A stretch of DNA of 64,000 bases, taken from contig CACUVI010000002.1 in assembly GCA_902725215.1 (NCBI GenBank), positions 1 to 64,000 on the forward strand, given 5' to 3'. Shown here piece after piece: positions 1-9,111 of the stretch. Positions within the stretch are counted from its first letter, which is position 1. The number at the start of each line of letters is the position of its first letter. The notes below the pieces were generated by a model that saw only the letters and a list, made by a program, of their open reading frames with translations, had not been told where the DNA came from and ran no database searches. The translations under genes were made by a program, and so were the position numbers. Source of the DNA: Rhodospirillaceae bacterium LM-1. Lineage in GTDB: Bacteria; Pseudomonadota; Alphaproteobacteria; Rhodospirillales; WMHbin7.

Positions 1-2048
1 CCGAGCCTAAGGGCGGGTCGCATCCGAAGGGCGGCAGCCATCCTAAGGGTGGTTCCGATCCTAAGGGCGGATCGCATCCGAAGGGCAGCAGCGAGCCGAA
101 GGGCGGTTCCGAGCCTAAGGGCAGCAGCGAGCCTCACGTGACTGAGCCGCCGGTGACGTCGCCTCCGGAGGATGGCATCCAATCGTCGGCAGCCTTCAGC
201 GATGCCCAGGCCTACGAAGACGACATGTCGAGTGTTGCCTTCCAGACCGACAGCAATGGCGACCTAGTTGTGGGCGACCTTGCCAGCGGATTGCTGGTGG
301 ATATCGGCTCGCACATCGATCTGACAGGCGTCACGGGTGACGACCAAGTCAGTCAGATCGTCTTCGACATGTCCGCCTTGCCCGAGGGCACGGTGGTCCT
401 GTTCGATGGCCAACCGTTCGACCTGAGCGGCGGATCCATGCTGGTGTTCGAGGGCGATGCCCTGAATGCCTTCATTGAAGATCCCAGCGCGCTTAAGCTG
501 TCGGTGCCCGATCACTCAGACGCTGATGCCCAGGTGGGCGTCTCCGTCACCGTGACCGACGCGACCAGCGGCGAGAGCCAGGACTTCGCGGGCAGCATCG
601 AAGTGGTTGTCGATGCGGTTGCTGACCAGCCCTACAATGTTGATATCAGTGCGGATGTGACCATGATTGGCGGCGATACGCCTGCTGCCGATCAGTTCCC
701 CGAGATGCCTCACGACATCTCGAACATGGTTCTCTATCTCGACAACGGCTCGGGCGAGATCGTGAAGGTCAAGATCGACAGCTTCGATGCCGGAGATGGC
801 GTCAGGGATGCCGATAATCTCGACCTCAACGGCTTCGTCGAACAAAACTACGCTGGCATGGAACTGGTGGCCGTCACCATCAAGGCCGGTCAGAATCATC
901 CGGATGGCTATGGTCCGGGCGAGGGCGAGTTGTTTGTCATCGACGACAGCTATAGCGAAGCGACGCTGCCGGTTGCCGACAGTGCAGACGCGACTTGGCA
1001 GTATACCCAGGCGCTGGATGCCGGACTGGAAGACAGCGGCGAGGAAGTCGAGTTGTCGGCGCCGGAAATGGCTGAGGTTACGCTCTCCGTCACTGCCACC
1101 TTTGCCGACTACACCGACGGTTCCGAAGCCCATTACCTCTATGTCGAGGTTCCGGGTGGCTGGACGGCGCCGGAAGGCTCGACGTTGGTCGATGGCGGCA
1201 GCTTCGGTGGAAACGCCGGAACGAGCTACATGAAGGTCGAGGTCGACAACGATGATCTGGCGGCCAATGGCGGCGTGATCACGATGCCGATCGCTCTGAT
1301 CGCTCCTGCAGCCATGATTGACGAGAATGGCGTGGCGCTGGATGTCTTCGCCCAGGCGGTGGAAGATGATCTTTCGGATACCGAACTGACATTCGACAAC
1401 AATGTCGGTCTGGCTTCCGACAGCATTACCTTCACCTTGCCGGATGAAAACGAACCGCCGGTCACCGAACCGCCGGTCACCGAGCCTCCGGCTACGGAAC
1501 CGCCAGTTACGGAACCGCCGGCAACCGAGCCTCCGGCCACGGAACCGCCAGTCACCGAGCCTCCGGCGACCGAGCCTCCTGTTCCGGGGCTTGATCTGGA
1601 CGGCACCAAGAAGGCGGATGTCCTGACTGGCGGCGCTGGCGACGACACCATCGACGGCGGCAGGGGCAACGACAAGCTCGACGGCGGCGAAGGCAATGAC
1701 ACGCTGATCGGCGGCACTGGCAACGACACGCTGTATGGCGGTGACGGCAACGACACCATGCTGGGCGGCGATGGCAACGACCTGTTTACCTTCAACGAAG
1801 GCAATACGGGAACGGCCAGTGTCAATGGCGGATCGGGTTGCTGGACCGACACCATCCAAATGAATATGGATGGCGGGCCTGCCGGGTCGCTGGAACAAGG
1901 CGCTTGGACGCTCGAGGTCGATGGTCAGACGATGACCAGCAACCAAGACTCCGGTTCCTTCACCTTCGATCACGCAGTCAGCGGCACCATCAGGACCGAC
2001 GATCAGGAGATCCAGTTCGACAATATCGAAAAGATCACCTGGAGCTGA
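1..2048 (+). CDS. RTX-type secreted adhesin, C-terminal part (5' partial)
   Basis: The frame is open from base 3 to the TGA at 2046-2048, so the gene starts outside the window; the GTG at 138 is only an internal valine codon. In order the visible protein has seven hexapeptide repeats (E/H/D-P-K-G-G/S-S), two beta-rich domains of the kind found in large type I secreted adhesins, a proline/threonine stalk of [10 protein letters not shown] repeats, six RTX nonapeptides of the form GGxGNDxLx that bind calcium, and a C-terminal segment ending [10 protein letters not shown], typical of type I secretion signals. Such proteins are exported by an ABC/MFP/TolC system and fold outside the cell as calcium binds. 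No transporter genes lie in the window. Function as surface adhesin is inferred from architecture. Confidence 0.85.
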   Translation, partial: EPKGGSHPKGGSHPKGGSDPKGGSHPKGSSEPKGGSEPKGSSEPHVTEPPVTSPPEDGIQSSAAFSDAQAYEDDMSSVAFQTDSNGDLVVGDLASGLLVDIGSHIDLTGVTGDDQVSQIVFDMSALPEGTVVLFDGQPFDLSGGSMLVFEGDALNAFIEDPSALKLSVPDHSDADAQVGVSVTVTDATSGESQDFAGSIEVVVDAVADQPYNVDISADVTMIGGDTPAADQFPEMPHDISNMVLYLDNGSGEIVKVKIDSFDAGDGVRDADNLDLNGFVEQNYAGMELVAVTIKAGQNHPDGYGPGEGELFVIDDSYSEATLPVADSADATWQYTQALDAGLEDSGEEVELSAPEMAEVTLSVTATFADYTDGSEAHYLYVEVPGGWTAPEGSTLVDGGSFGGNAGTSYMKVEVDNDDLAANGGVITMPIALIAPAAMIDENGVALDVFAQAVEDDLSDTELTFDNNVGLASDSITFTLPDENEPPVTEPPVTEPPATEPPVTEPPATEPPATEPPVTEPPATEPPVPGLDLDGTKKADVLTGGAGDDTIDGGRGNDKLDGGEGNDTLIGGTGNDTLYGGDGNDTMLGGDGNDLFTFNEGNTGTASVNGGSGCWTDTIQMNMDGGPAGSLEQGAWTLEVDGQTMTSNQDSGSFTFDHAVSGTIRTDDQEIQFDNIEKITWS
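3..128 (+). repeat. 18-bp coding tandem repeat (PKGGS hexapeptide)
   Basis: Seven in-frame 18-bp units from base 3 encode EPKGGS or close variants (first residue E, H or D; fifth G or S), with a partial eighth unit at 129-134. The array continues upstream past the window edge, so its full copy number is unknown. It is a lysine-rich low-complexity segment of the adhesin. Confidence 0.9.
1452..1571 (+). repeat. 15-bp coding tandem repeat ([10 protein letters not shown] stalk)
   Basis: Eight 15-bp units encode EPPVT or EPPAT, followed by EPPVPG. The codons differ between units (gtc/gtt, gct/gca/gcc), so the array is not a very recent expansion. It probably forms an extended linker between the folded part and the RTX block. 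Confidence 0.85.
1623..1784 (+). repeat. RTX calcium-binding nonapeptide block
   Basis: Six consecutive 27-bp units encode nonapeptides of the form x-x-G-G-x-G-[N/D]-D-x, for example LTGGAGDDT and LYGGDGNDT. This pattern builds a calcium-binding parallel beta-roll in type I secreted proteins. Confidence 0.92.
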
Positions 2049-2071
2049 TGCTGATACAGTGATTACCAAAG

Positions 2072-2108
2072 ATGGGCGGCAGGGCAACCTGCCGCCCCAT
2101 TTTTTTTG
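2072..2108 (+). terminator. Rho-independent terminator after adhesin gene
   Basis: Stem arms ATGGGCGGCAGG and CCTGCCGCCCCAT (one bulged base), loop GCAA, followed by eight Ts at 2101. It starts 24 bp after the adhesin stop codon. Confidence 0.9.
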
Positions 2109-2158
2109 CTACGGCTCAATGGCTTATAAAGAAAAGAAATTTTTTGGCGACTGGCGGT

Positions 2159-2187
2159 TTGACCCGGCGGATCGGGTAGGGTATAAA
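2159..2187 (+). promoter_or_regulatory. Sigma-70-type promoter of trcR
   Basis: TTGACC at 2159-2164 and TATAAA at 2182-2187 are separated by exactly 17 bp, each five of six to consensus. Transcription would start near 2194, giving a leader of about 100 nt before the trcR start. Confidence 0.6.
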
Positions 2188-2296
2188 AAGGCTTGGTTCA
2201 CAAAAAGCGTCCAATTGTGGCGTGCGGTCCTGGCCGGGTCGCGACGGGGAACGGCTGTTACCCTGTTCTTATGGCCCCTAGGTGAGGAGATTGACT

Positions 2297-2890
2297 ATGG
2301 CCCTTCCCTTGATGCCCAAGGCAACGGCTGTTTGGCTGGTTGAGAACACGACTTTGACCTTCGAGCAGATCGCCGATTTCTGCGGCATGCATTCGCTGGA
2401 AATACAGGCCATTGCCGATGGCGAGGTGGCCGTGGGTATTGTAGGTCTTGATCCGGTGGCCACCGGTCAGATCGGTCCCGATGAAATTCAGCGCTGCCAG
2501 CGCAACCCCGACGCCCGTCTGCTTCTGATGAAGATGCCCGACCTGCCGCAGCCCCGCGCCAGAACCAAGGGAGCGCGTTACATGCCGGTATCCAAGCGCC
2601 AGGACCGCCCTGACGCCATTGCCTGGATCATCAAGCATCACCCTGAACTTTCGGATGCGCAAATCTGCAAGCTGATCGGCACCACCAAGCCGACCATTTC
2701 ATCGGTGCGCGACCGCACGCATTGGAATCACCAGAATATCAAGCCGCGCAATCCGGTGACTTTGGGCCTGTGCAGCGAAGCCGATCTTGAAAAGATGGTG
2801 GCCTTGTCGAGGCCCAGGTCGGGCATTGCCGCCGAAAGCGTTGTTGAATCGGCCTCCGACGAGCCGCAGTCGGCGTCGGGCGAAGGCTGA
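2297..2890 (+). CDS. trcR: Cell cycle transcriptional regulator TrcR (DUF1013)
   Basis: The 197-residue protein matches the DUF1013 family restricted to Alphaproteobacteria, named cell cycle transcriptional regulator TrcR. Recognisable family sequence includes ADFCGMHSLEIQAIADGEVA and the helix-turn-helix-like part from LSDAQICKLIGTTKPTI. The start is ATG 2297, preceded at 6 bp by AGGAGA; an upstream in-frame GTG at 2282 has no such site. The C-terminal 40 residues are Ala/Ser/Glu-rich and look disordered. It stands alone between a strong promoter and a bidirectional terminator. Role in cell-cycle control is known only from the family name. Confidence 0.88.
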   Translation: MALPLMPKATAVWLVENTTLTFEQIADFCGMHSLEIQAIADGEVAVGIVGLDPVATGQIGPDEIQRCQRNPDARLLLMKMPDLPQPRARTKGARYMPVSKRQDRPDAIAWIIKHHPELSDAQICKLIGTTKPTISSVRDRTHWNHQNIKPRNPVTLGLCSEADLEKMVALSRPRSGIAAESVVESASDEPQSASGEG

Positions 2891-2916
2891 AGCGCAACAT
2901 TTGGCCGGAACGAAAA

Positions 2917-2950
2917 AAAGGCGCGGGAGCAATCCCGCGCCTTTCTTCTT
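2917..2950. terminator. Bidirectional terminator between trcR and amt
   Basis: Perfect stem AAAGGCGCGGGA / TCCCGCGCCTTT with loop GCAA, flanked by As on the left and T-rich sequence on the right. The two genes converge here, so it can serve both. Confidence 0.88.
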
Positions 2951-2970
2951 CCCCCCTCTTGAAATGCAAA

Positions 2971-4194
2971 TCACATCCGCGTGGCGTCTTCTTCGGGATA
3001 AGCGGTGATGTTGTGAATGGCTAGGTCGGCGCCGTGCCGCTCGCCTTCCTCGCTAAGACGGATGCCGATAGTCATCTTCAAAAGTCCGTAGATCGCGGCG
3101 CCACAAATCAGGGCATAGGCCGCACCCACTACCGTGCCCGCCAGTTGCGACATCAGGCTAACGCCCCCCATGCCGCCCAAGGCCTCCAGTCCGAAAACGC
3201 CGCAGGCGATGCCGCCCATGGCGCCGCAAAGACCGTGCAGGGGCCAGACGCCAAGGACGTCGTCGATCTTCCATTTCAACTGGCACTGATCGAAGGCCCA
3301 AACGAACAAGGCGCCAGCCAGCACGCCCGTTGCCAAGGCGCCAAGCGGATGCATGACGTCGGACCCGGCGCAGACGGCGACCAGCCCGGCCAGGGGGCCG
3401 TTATGCACGAAACCCGGGTCGTTGCGCCCCACGATGAGGGCGGCCAAGGTGCCGCCCACCATGGCCATCAGGGAATTCATAGCCACCAGACCCGATACCG
3501 CCTCGACGGTCTGGGCGCTCATGACGTTGAAGCCAAACCAGCCCACCGTCAAAATCCAAGCGCCCAGAGCCAGAAAGGGAATGTTAGAGGGCGGAAACGC
3601 GACCAATCCGCCGCCCTTTTTGTAGCGCCCCATGCGGTTGCCCAGCATCAGCACCGCGCCCAACCCGGCCCAGCCGCCCACCGCATGCACGACCACGGAA
3701 CCGGCAAAATCATGGAAGGGTGCTCCAAACAGCCCCTCGATCATGCTTTGAAAGCCCAGGCGTCCGCCCCAGACCAAGCCTTCGAAAAACGGATAGACCA
3801 ATCCCACCAAAACGGCGGTGGCGATCAATTGCGGGAAGAACTTGGCGCGCTCGGCGATGCCGCCGGAAATGATGGCCGGAATGGCTGCTGCGAAGGTCAG
3901 CAGGAAAAAGAACTTCACCATCTCGTAGCCGTGGGCGGAAAACACCCCGCCTTCTCCCGACAGCGCCTTGGCGCCGACGAAAAAGGACACGCCATATGCC
4001 ACGGTGTAACCGACCAGGAAATAGGCAAGGGTCGATACGGCGAAGTCGGTCAAGATCTTGACCAGGGCATTGACCTGGTTCTTGCGCCGCACTGTTCCCA
4101 GCTCGAGAAAAGCGAAGCCAGAATGCATGGCAAGCACCATAATGGCACCCAGAAGAATGAATAAAACGTCGGCGCCTGATTTGGCGGTGTCCAT
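2971..4194 (-). CDS. amt: Ammonium transporter (Amt/MEP/Rh family)
   Basis: A 407-residue inner-membrane protein with about eleven hydrophobic segments. It has the Amt signatures FHDFAGSVVVHAVGGWAGL (conserved Asp and first pore histidine) and WPLHGLCGAMGG (second pore histidine), plus a cytoplasmic tail IRLSEEGERHGADLAIHN like the regulatory C-terminus that responds to PII proteins. The start is ATG 4194, with AGGGGAG seven bases upstream; a longer frame to 4362 would run through the sigma-54 promoter and is rejected. No glnK lies next to it. It conducts ammonium/ammonia inward, probably under nitrogen limitation given its promoter. Confidence 0.93.
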   Translation of the reverse strand: MDTAKSGADVLFILLGAIMVLAMHSGFAFLELGTVRRKNQVNALVKILTDFAVSTLAYFLVGYTVAYGVSFFVGAKALSGEGGVFSAHGYEMVKFFFLLTFAAAIPAIISGGIAERAKFFPQLIATAVLVGLVYPFFEGLVWGGRLGFQSMIEGLFGAPFHDFAGSVVVHAVGGWAGLGAVLMLGNRMGRYKKGGGLVAFPPSNIPFLALGAWILTVGWFGFNVMSAQTVEAVSGLVAMNSLMAMVGGTLAALIVGRNDPGFVHNGPLAGLVAVCAGSDVMHPLGALATGVLAGALFVWAFDQCQLKWKIDDVLGVWPLHGLCGAMGGIACGVFGLEALGGMGGVSLMSQLAGTVVGAAYALICGAAIYGLLKMTIGIRLSEEGERHGADLAIHNITAYPEEDATRM

Positions 4195-4728
4195 GTTTAT
4201 GCTCCCCTGATCGATGATCGTTGCCCGCGCGTGCGCAAAGGGCGTGCCAGTTGGTAAAACCGTGAAAATACAGAAGGTTGACAGTTCGATGCCTTTACCA
4301 ATATCGACGCATGGATGAAAGTTTGGCCTGCCCACTAAGTAATCTGCCGCAATAATGAGCAATTGCGCTAGGCGACAAGTCTCAGGAAAAACAGTTTAAT
4401 ATCAATAAACGATAATGCGCAATAAATGCCCATCCGCGTCAAAGGCCCGCTATTTGTGCATATCCGCCGGTCGGCCTGAAAATGTCGGTAACGCTCGATC
4501 CGCCGGATGGGCCGCAGGACAAAAGCTCCTACGACGAGGCAGGAGCTTGACGCCCTGTGCGACGCGAGCAAGGCGATTTGACGGCGCGCAGTCCATTCGC
4601 CAGACGGTCGGGTGCCAAGAAAATTCGCTCGGCACGCCTTGAAGCCATGTTAGAATCCCGCGAAATCAGGGGAGTGACCGGCCAAAGGCGGCGCGGTCCG
4701 GTTTTGCCAGAAGGACGCAAGCAGGGGC
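4195..4728. other. 534-bp intergenic region, amt / 802-aa protein
   Basis: This divergent spacer holds the amt leader and sigma-54 promoter at its left end. Elsewhere I see only short frames without family resemblance. A perfect 8-bp inverted repeat (AAGCTCCT at 4523-4530, AGGAGCTT at 4541-4548) is followed on the minus strand by TTTTG and could be a weak terminator. No tRNA or recognisable RNA gene was seen. Confidence 0.6.
4235..4249 (-). promoter_or_regulatory. Sigma-54 (-24/-12) promoter of amt
   Basis: The minus strand reads CTGGCACGCCCTTTGCG, an almost exact match to the RpoN consensus TGGCACG-N4-TTGC. The -12 element lies about 40 bp before the amt start codon, leaving a short leader. 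This implies RpoN-dependent activation, most likely by NtrC, inferred from the family of target gene. Confidence 0.82.
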
Positions 4729-7137
4729 ATGGGCATCATCATCCGTCTTTATCACCGCTCGGAAGGGCTGGAGAAGAATCGCTTCAACACCTTCTTCATG
4801 GATATGGGCGAAAACATCCACGTCCATTACCGGGATCTGAGGATCGAATTCAACGTTGACGAATTCATCGAGTTCGCCGATCTGTGCGAGACCTATATTC
4901 CCCTGGTCCGCAAGGAAATCGAGGCGGGCTTCAAGGACGGCGTCAACCCGAACACCAATCAAAGCGACACCATCAAGACCTTCTTCAACAAGAAGCCGCT
5001 AAAGCAGACCATTATCTACAACCCGACCCGCATTTCGTTGGAAGAAAACACCGACGGTTTTCACATCCATCTGCGCAATTACAAAATCCTGCTCGACAAG
5101 CCGTCGTTTCTGAACTTCGCCAGAGCCGCCAAGGAGGTGCTTGAAATGCGCGAGCGGCCCGTCGATCTCAAGGAAACCTTGAACCTCATCGAGATCAACG
5201 AACTTCACCACCGGGTCGAGGAAACCGGCGCGGATGGGGACCGGGAAACCGCGCGCGTTGTTATCGAAGAACCTTATTACAAAAAGCTGCTGCAGTTGTT
5301 CAATGGGCTGGGCTACAAGAAGGCAGATCCCCAGAAAGAGATTTATGAAATCGAGAAAGCCCGCATTTCCCTGAAGATTGCGAAAGCCTCAGCCAAGCCG
5401 TTGCCCAAGCTGCCCGTCAAGTCGTCCATCGTGCCGCTGGCGGCCTATCTGGCCGAGAACGCCAAACGCTTCGCTTCAAAGGAACTGAATCTTCTGAAAC
5501 TTCAGGTGCTGGACGTTTTCGAGTATGCCCGCAAGGCCAATCTGGCCAGCGCCATCGAACTCGACTTCCAGAAATTCCTGTTCAACACCGAAACCGGCAA
5601 GGTGATCGTTCCTGCGAAGACCTCGCAGGAGAGCGCAAATCCCGACCGCGAATGGACGCGCTTCGACCAGTTTCTCAACAAGCAAGGCATCGGCTTCGTC
5701 AAGCCCAACAAAATCGTCTATGACGATGGGCAGTTGAAGGGGCTAAACGACGCCTTTCTGTACTATGTGAAGGAGCATATCAGCCGTCATCCCGCCGTCA
5801 GGAAAGTCTATCTTCTGAATCCTATGCAGTGGAAGAAGTCGGGCAGCCAGACCGGGCGCTATGAGGTGCCGTTTTTGCATATCGGCTGGGCCAAGCTGGG
5901 GTCTGATTTCGACATTCTGATCGAAATGGACGAGCGTTACCCGGTGCCGGAATCCTGGGACCTGAAATTTTTCTGGAAGGTCTGCGGCTGCGACTATTAC
6001 CATTTGGGCGAGGTCGATTATCCGATCGACAATCCCTATGCCAAGGATTATCCGAACATCCCTTTCCGCCAGCATCTGGTCGAGGCCTATCTGTTCTTCG
6101 GCTCGCGCATGGACGCTGCGGTGAAGGATAAGTACCTAAGCGGTTTTCCCTCGCGCGAGGTGCTTTACGAGAAGAAGGACATTCAAGGCCAGTTGCCCGC
6201 CTTCGTGGCCGAACATTTCGACGTGCAGCTTGACGCCATCGATCCCTTGAAGGGCGTCAGCTTCAACGAAGTGTTCCGCGCCAAATCGAAGGACGGCGAC
6301 TACATCGTCAAGGTGATGAAGGGGGCCGAGTTCACGCCGCCCGTAGAAGGAAAGCGCGGCACGCATCTGGCTTACGAGGCCCTGTTGCTGAACCGTTTGG
6401 CCGAGAGAAAAGCGCCAGCCATCATTCCCCGCCCCGGCAAGGACGGCAAGCTCACCCAGCCGATGGGCGAATATAATTGCATGCTTCTTGACTTCATCGT
6501 CGCCGACAAGGTGGGCGAGTGGACGAGCGCGCATTTGATGTCGGCGGCGAGCACGGTGGCCCAGGTCAACAAGGCGCTTTCCCAGGATGCCGCCCCCATC
6601 GATTCCTATCGTCTGCAGGAATCTTTGGAATTTTGGCTGCACGATTTTGCGGCGCTGCTGCCCAAGTTCACCGACGATCAGGAAATGCGAAGCCAGTTTG
6701 AATCCTTGATCCCCAAGATCCAAACGGCGCGCCAGCGCATCGAGAACGCCAAGGACATTCTCTGGATTCATTGCCATGGCGACGTGACGCCAAGAAACAT
6801 CATGTTCGTGAAGGGCGAGGCGCTGCTTTACGACTTCCAGGCGGCGCGTTTCTCTCCTCGCATCGAGGATGTGGCGGAAGGAGCGCTGGAATTCGCCTTC
6901 ATCGACAAGCAGGCCATGTTTGATCCGGAAAAGTCCCAGAGCTTCATCGATGCCTATGATCAGGAATTCCCGCTTACCGAGGCGGAGAAAGCCTTGCTGC
7001 CCGCGATGATGTTCCTGCATGCCGCCGTGAAGTTGGGCCGCCTTCTGCGCATGCAAGTGGTGTTCGGCAACAAGGTCAACATGAACCTTGTGAAGGCCTT
7101 CCTGAATTACGCCTTGGCCAACGCACAGGACCTGTAA
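4729..7137 (+). CDS. 802-aa protein: repeated N-domain, NTase-like and APH-type kinase-like domains
   Basis: I do not recognise this protein as a whole. Residues ~20-145 contain a duplicated module: IHVHYRDLRIEFNVDEFIEF and FHIHLRNYKILLDKPSFLNF share the pattern xHxHxRxxxI...FxxFA. Residues ~340-430 carry LGSDFDILIEMDE, resembling the acidic motif of polymerase-beta-type nucleotidyltransferases. Residues ~500-800 look like an aminoglycoside/choline kinase fold: YIVKVMKG (lysine in the N lobe), HCHGDVTPRNIMF (catalytic loop) and LYDFQAARFSPRIEDVA (metal-binding DF). There is no signal peptide or membrane segment, so it should be cytoplasmic. It is monocistronic. ATG 4729 has AAGGACG ten bases upstream. 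Substrate is unknown; transfer of nucleotidyl and phosphoryl groups to a small molecule or sugar is only an inference. Confidence 0.6.
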   Translation: MGIIIRLYHRSEGLEKNRFNTFFMDMGENIHVHYRDLRIEFNVDEFIEFADLCETYIPLVRKEIEAGFKDGVNPNTNQSDTIKTFFNKKPLKQTIIYNPTRISLEENTDGFHIHLRNYKILLDKPSFLNFARAAKEVLEMRERPVDLKETLNLIEINELHHRVEETGADGDRETARVVIEEPYYKKLLQLFNGLGYKKADPQKEIYEIEKARISLKIAKASAKPLPKLPVKSSIVPLAAYLAENAKRFASKELNLLKLQVLDVFEYARKANLASAIELDFQKFLFNTETGKVIVPAKTSQESANPDREWTRFDQFLNKQGIGFVKPNKIVYDDGQLKGLNDAFLYYVKEHISRHPAVRKVYLLNPMQWKKSGSQTGRYEVPFLHIGWAKLGSDFDILIEMDERYPVPESWDLKFFWKVCGCDYYHLGEVDYPIDNPYAKDYPNIPFRQHLVEAYLFFGSRMDAAVKDKYLSGFPSREVLYEKKDIQGQLPAFVAEHFDVQLDAIDPLKGVSFNEVFRAKSKDGDYIVKVMKGAEFTPPVEGKRGTHLAYEALLLNRLAERKAPAIIPRPGKDGKLTQPMGEYNCMLLDFIVADKVGEWTSAHLMSAASTVAQVNKALSQDAAPIDSYRLQESLEFWLHDFAALLPKFTDDQEMRSQFESLIPKIQTARQRIENAKDILWIHCHGDVTPRNIMFVKGEALLYDFQAARFSPRIEDVAEGALEFAFIDKQAMFDPEKSQSFIDAYDQEFPLTEAEKALLPAMMFLHAAVKLGRLLRMQVVFGNKVNMNLVKAFLNYALANAQDL

Positions 7138-7362
7138 GAACGGTCCGGGTTTTGGTTCCCGCCATTTCGATCTGCGGACAATGACGAGCGGAAATTTCTT
7201 ACCAGCCGCAGGCGTGCCTGCCAGTCGCTGGACGCGCAACAATTTTGCCGTTCAGTGACAATAAAGGAAATAAAAACAATCTAAAAACAATATGAAATAA
7301 TGGACAAAAATGCTAATTAGCCTCTCGTGGGTTGTTTCGATTTGTGATCTTGGAGTTGAAAT

Positions 7363-9048
7363 ATGTCGGGTGGCATTTCTTTCAAATGGAGCATCTCGGC
7401 CCGCATCACCGTGGCGGTGATGGCGACGGCCCTGATCGTCGGCCTCGGCGCCTCGCTGGCATCCTTGCTGATCTTGAATGGCGAAAGCGACCGCCAGGCC
7501 CTGTCGGCCATTGACCGCAACATGCGAGTTGCTTGGCAGATGGTGAAGCACGAGGGAAGCGTCTTCAAAACCGAGGACGGCAAAATCCTGGCGGGCGACA
7601 AGGCGCTGAACGACCGCAACGATCTGACCGATGCGGTGACGCAGCTGGTCGGCGGCACGGCGACCGTCTTTATGGGCGATGTGCGCGTGGCGACGTCGGT
7701 GCGCAAGGACGACGGGACGCGCGCCACCGGAACCAAGCTGGCCAAGAACGCCGCCTATGAAAGCGTCCTCGAAAAGAAAACGCCCTTCCGCGGCGTGGTG
7801 GAGATTCTGGGTACGCCCTACATCACCGGCTACGATCCTATCTTCGACGCTTCCGGGCAGGTGATCGGCATTCTGTATGTCGGCATCAAGACCGAGGAGT
7901 TCTACCGGGCGAACAAGCAAATTCAATTCTGGGTCTTTGGCCTGTCGGCGGCGGCCATGCTGCTGGCCGTCATTCTCGCCAGGATTTACGTGAATGCCAC
8001 CGTCTCCGTCCCCTTGGCGCGGCTGACGGGAAACCTGGGTGAATTGGCCCAAGGAAAGACCGACCTCAACGTGCCTTATCTTGAGCGTTCCGACGAAGTG
8101 GGCAGCATCGCCAAGGCGGTGGATGTCTGGCGCCAGAACGCGCTTCGCCGCAAGGAAATACAGGCCCAGTTGGAGGCCGAGGAAAAGGCCGAGGAAGAGC
8201 GCATCAAGCGCATCGACGCTTCGACCCTCAGTTTCGAAAAAGCGGCTTCGGCCAGCATCAAGGACGTGCTAAGCGCCTCGACGCAGTTGAAAAGCACGTC
8301 GCAATCCATGTCGGCCATGGCCCAACAAGCCGAGCGTCAGACGCAGACTATGGCCTCATCGGCCGATCAGGCGTCGGGCAATGTGCAGAGCGTGGCTTCG
8401 GCGGCCGAGGAATTGTCGGCGTCGATTGGCGAAATCACGCGCCAAGTGGCGGCGTCTTCCGAAATCGCCCGCGCCGCCAAGGATGAAGCCGACAAGACGA
8501 ACGCGCTTGTCCAGGGTTTGGCGCATGCGGCGCAGAAGATCGGCGATGTCGTCAGCATGATCAACGACATCGCCGGGCAGACCAATCTGCTGGCCTTGAA
8601 CGCCACCATCGAGGCGGCCAGAGCGGGCGACGCCGGCAAGGGGTTTGCCGTGGTGGCGGGCGAGGTCAAGAATCTGGCCAACCAAACCGCCAAGGCCACC
8701 GACGAAATCACGGCGCAAATCACCGACGTTCAAAACGCCACGCAGCAGGCGGTTGAAGCCCTGCGCGGCATCGGCCAAACCATCGAGCGCATGAACGAGA
8801 TTTCAAGCTCGATCGCCGAATCGGTCGAACAGCAAAGTGCTGCCTCCAGCGAAATCGCCCGCAACGTGGCCCAGGCTTCGGAAGGCACCCAGGACGTTAC
8901 CGCGAACTGCCATCAGGTGCTGAAGGTTTCGCAGGAAACCGGCACGGCGTCGCATCTGGTGCTCGATGCGGCGGCCATGCTGAATGAAAGTGCCGAAACG
9001 CTGAACCGCGACATTCAGACTTTCCTGACCAGCGAGCGTCAAGCGTAA
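7363..9048 (+). CDS. Methyl-accepting chemotaxis protein with periplasmic Cache domain
   Basis: 561 residues: TM1 (~12-35), a periplasmic single-Cache-type sensor (~40-185, with [18 protein letters not shown] and VIGILYVGI), TM2 (~188-208), HAMP (~208-262) and a cytoplasmic coiled-coil signalling domain whose tip, [20 protein letters not shown], is the CheA/CheW-contact hairpin. ATG 7363 follows GGAG at 9 bp. No che genes are nearby, so it is a dispersed receptor feeding a chemotaxis system elsewhere. The ligand cannot be read; Cache domains usually bind small organic acids or amino acids. The upstream spacer has an AT-rich stretch (7255-7330) likely to hold the promoter. Confidence 0.93.
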   Translation: MSGGISFKWSISARITVAVMATALIVGLGASLASLLILNGESDRQALSAIDRNMRVAWQMVKHEGSVFKTEDGKILAGDKALNDRNDLTDAVTQLVGGTATVFMGDVRVATSVRKDDGTRATGTKLAKNAAYESVLEKKTPFRGVVEILGTPYITGYDPIFDASGQVIGILYVGIKTEEFYRANKQIQFWVFGLSAAAMLLAVILARIYVNATVSVPLARLTGNLGELAQGKTDLNVPYLERSDEVGSIAKAVDVWRQNALRRKEIQAQLEAEEKAEEERIKRIDASTLSFEKAASASIKDVLSASTQLKSTSQSMSAMAQQAERQTQTMASSADQASGNVQSVASAAEELSASIGEITRQVAASSEIARAAKDEADKTNALVQGLAHAAQKIGDVVSMINDIAGQTNLLALNATIEAARAGDAGKGFAVVAGEVKNLANQTAKATDEITAQITDVQNATQQAVEALRGIGQTIERMNEISSSIAESVEQQSAASSEIARNVAQASEGTQDVTANCHQVLKVSQETGTASHLVLDAAAMLNESAETLNRDIQTFLTSERQA

Positions 9049-9056
9049 CGGGCAAT

Positions 9057-9098
9057 AAAAAAGCCGACCAGGAAATTCACCTTCCCGGTCGGCTTTTC
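9057..9098. terminator. Bidirectional terminator between MCP gene and prpE
   Basis: Stem arms AAAAGCCGACC and GGTCGGCTTTT flank an 18-nt loop; A-rich on the left and TCTT on the right. It lies between two convergent genes. Confidence 0.85.
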
Positions 9099-9111
9099 TT
9101 GAGAGTGCGCG

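Noticed and set aside
1-128. CRISPR-like regular array at the window start
   Set aside because: The units are contiguous in-frame codons without spacers; it is a coding tandem repeat.
516-2087. Long antisense frame (523 codons) opposite the adhesin gene
   Set aside because: Its sequence is a mirror of the repeat codons, rich in Arg/Val/Gly with no family resemblance; the plus-strand frame has clear RTX motifs.
3034-4164. 376-codon plus-strand frame opposite amt
   Set aside because: His/Gln-rich shadow of a membrane-protein gene with intact Amt signatures.
6136-7242. 368-codon minus-strand frame opposite the kinase-like domain
   Set aside because: No ribosome site or motif; the opposite strand holds HGD and DF catalytic motifs.
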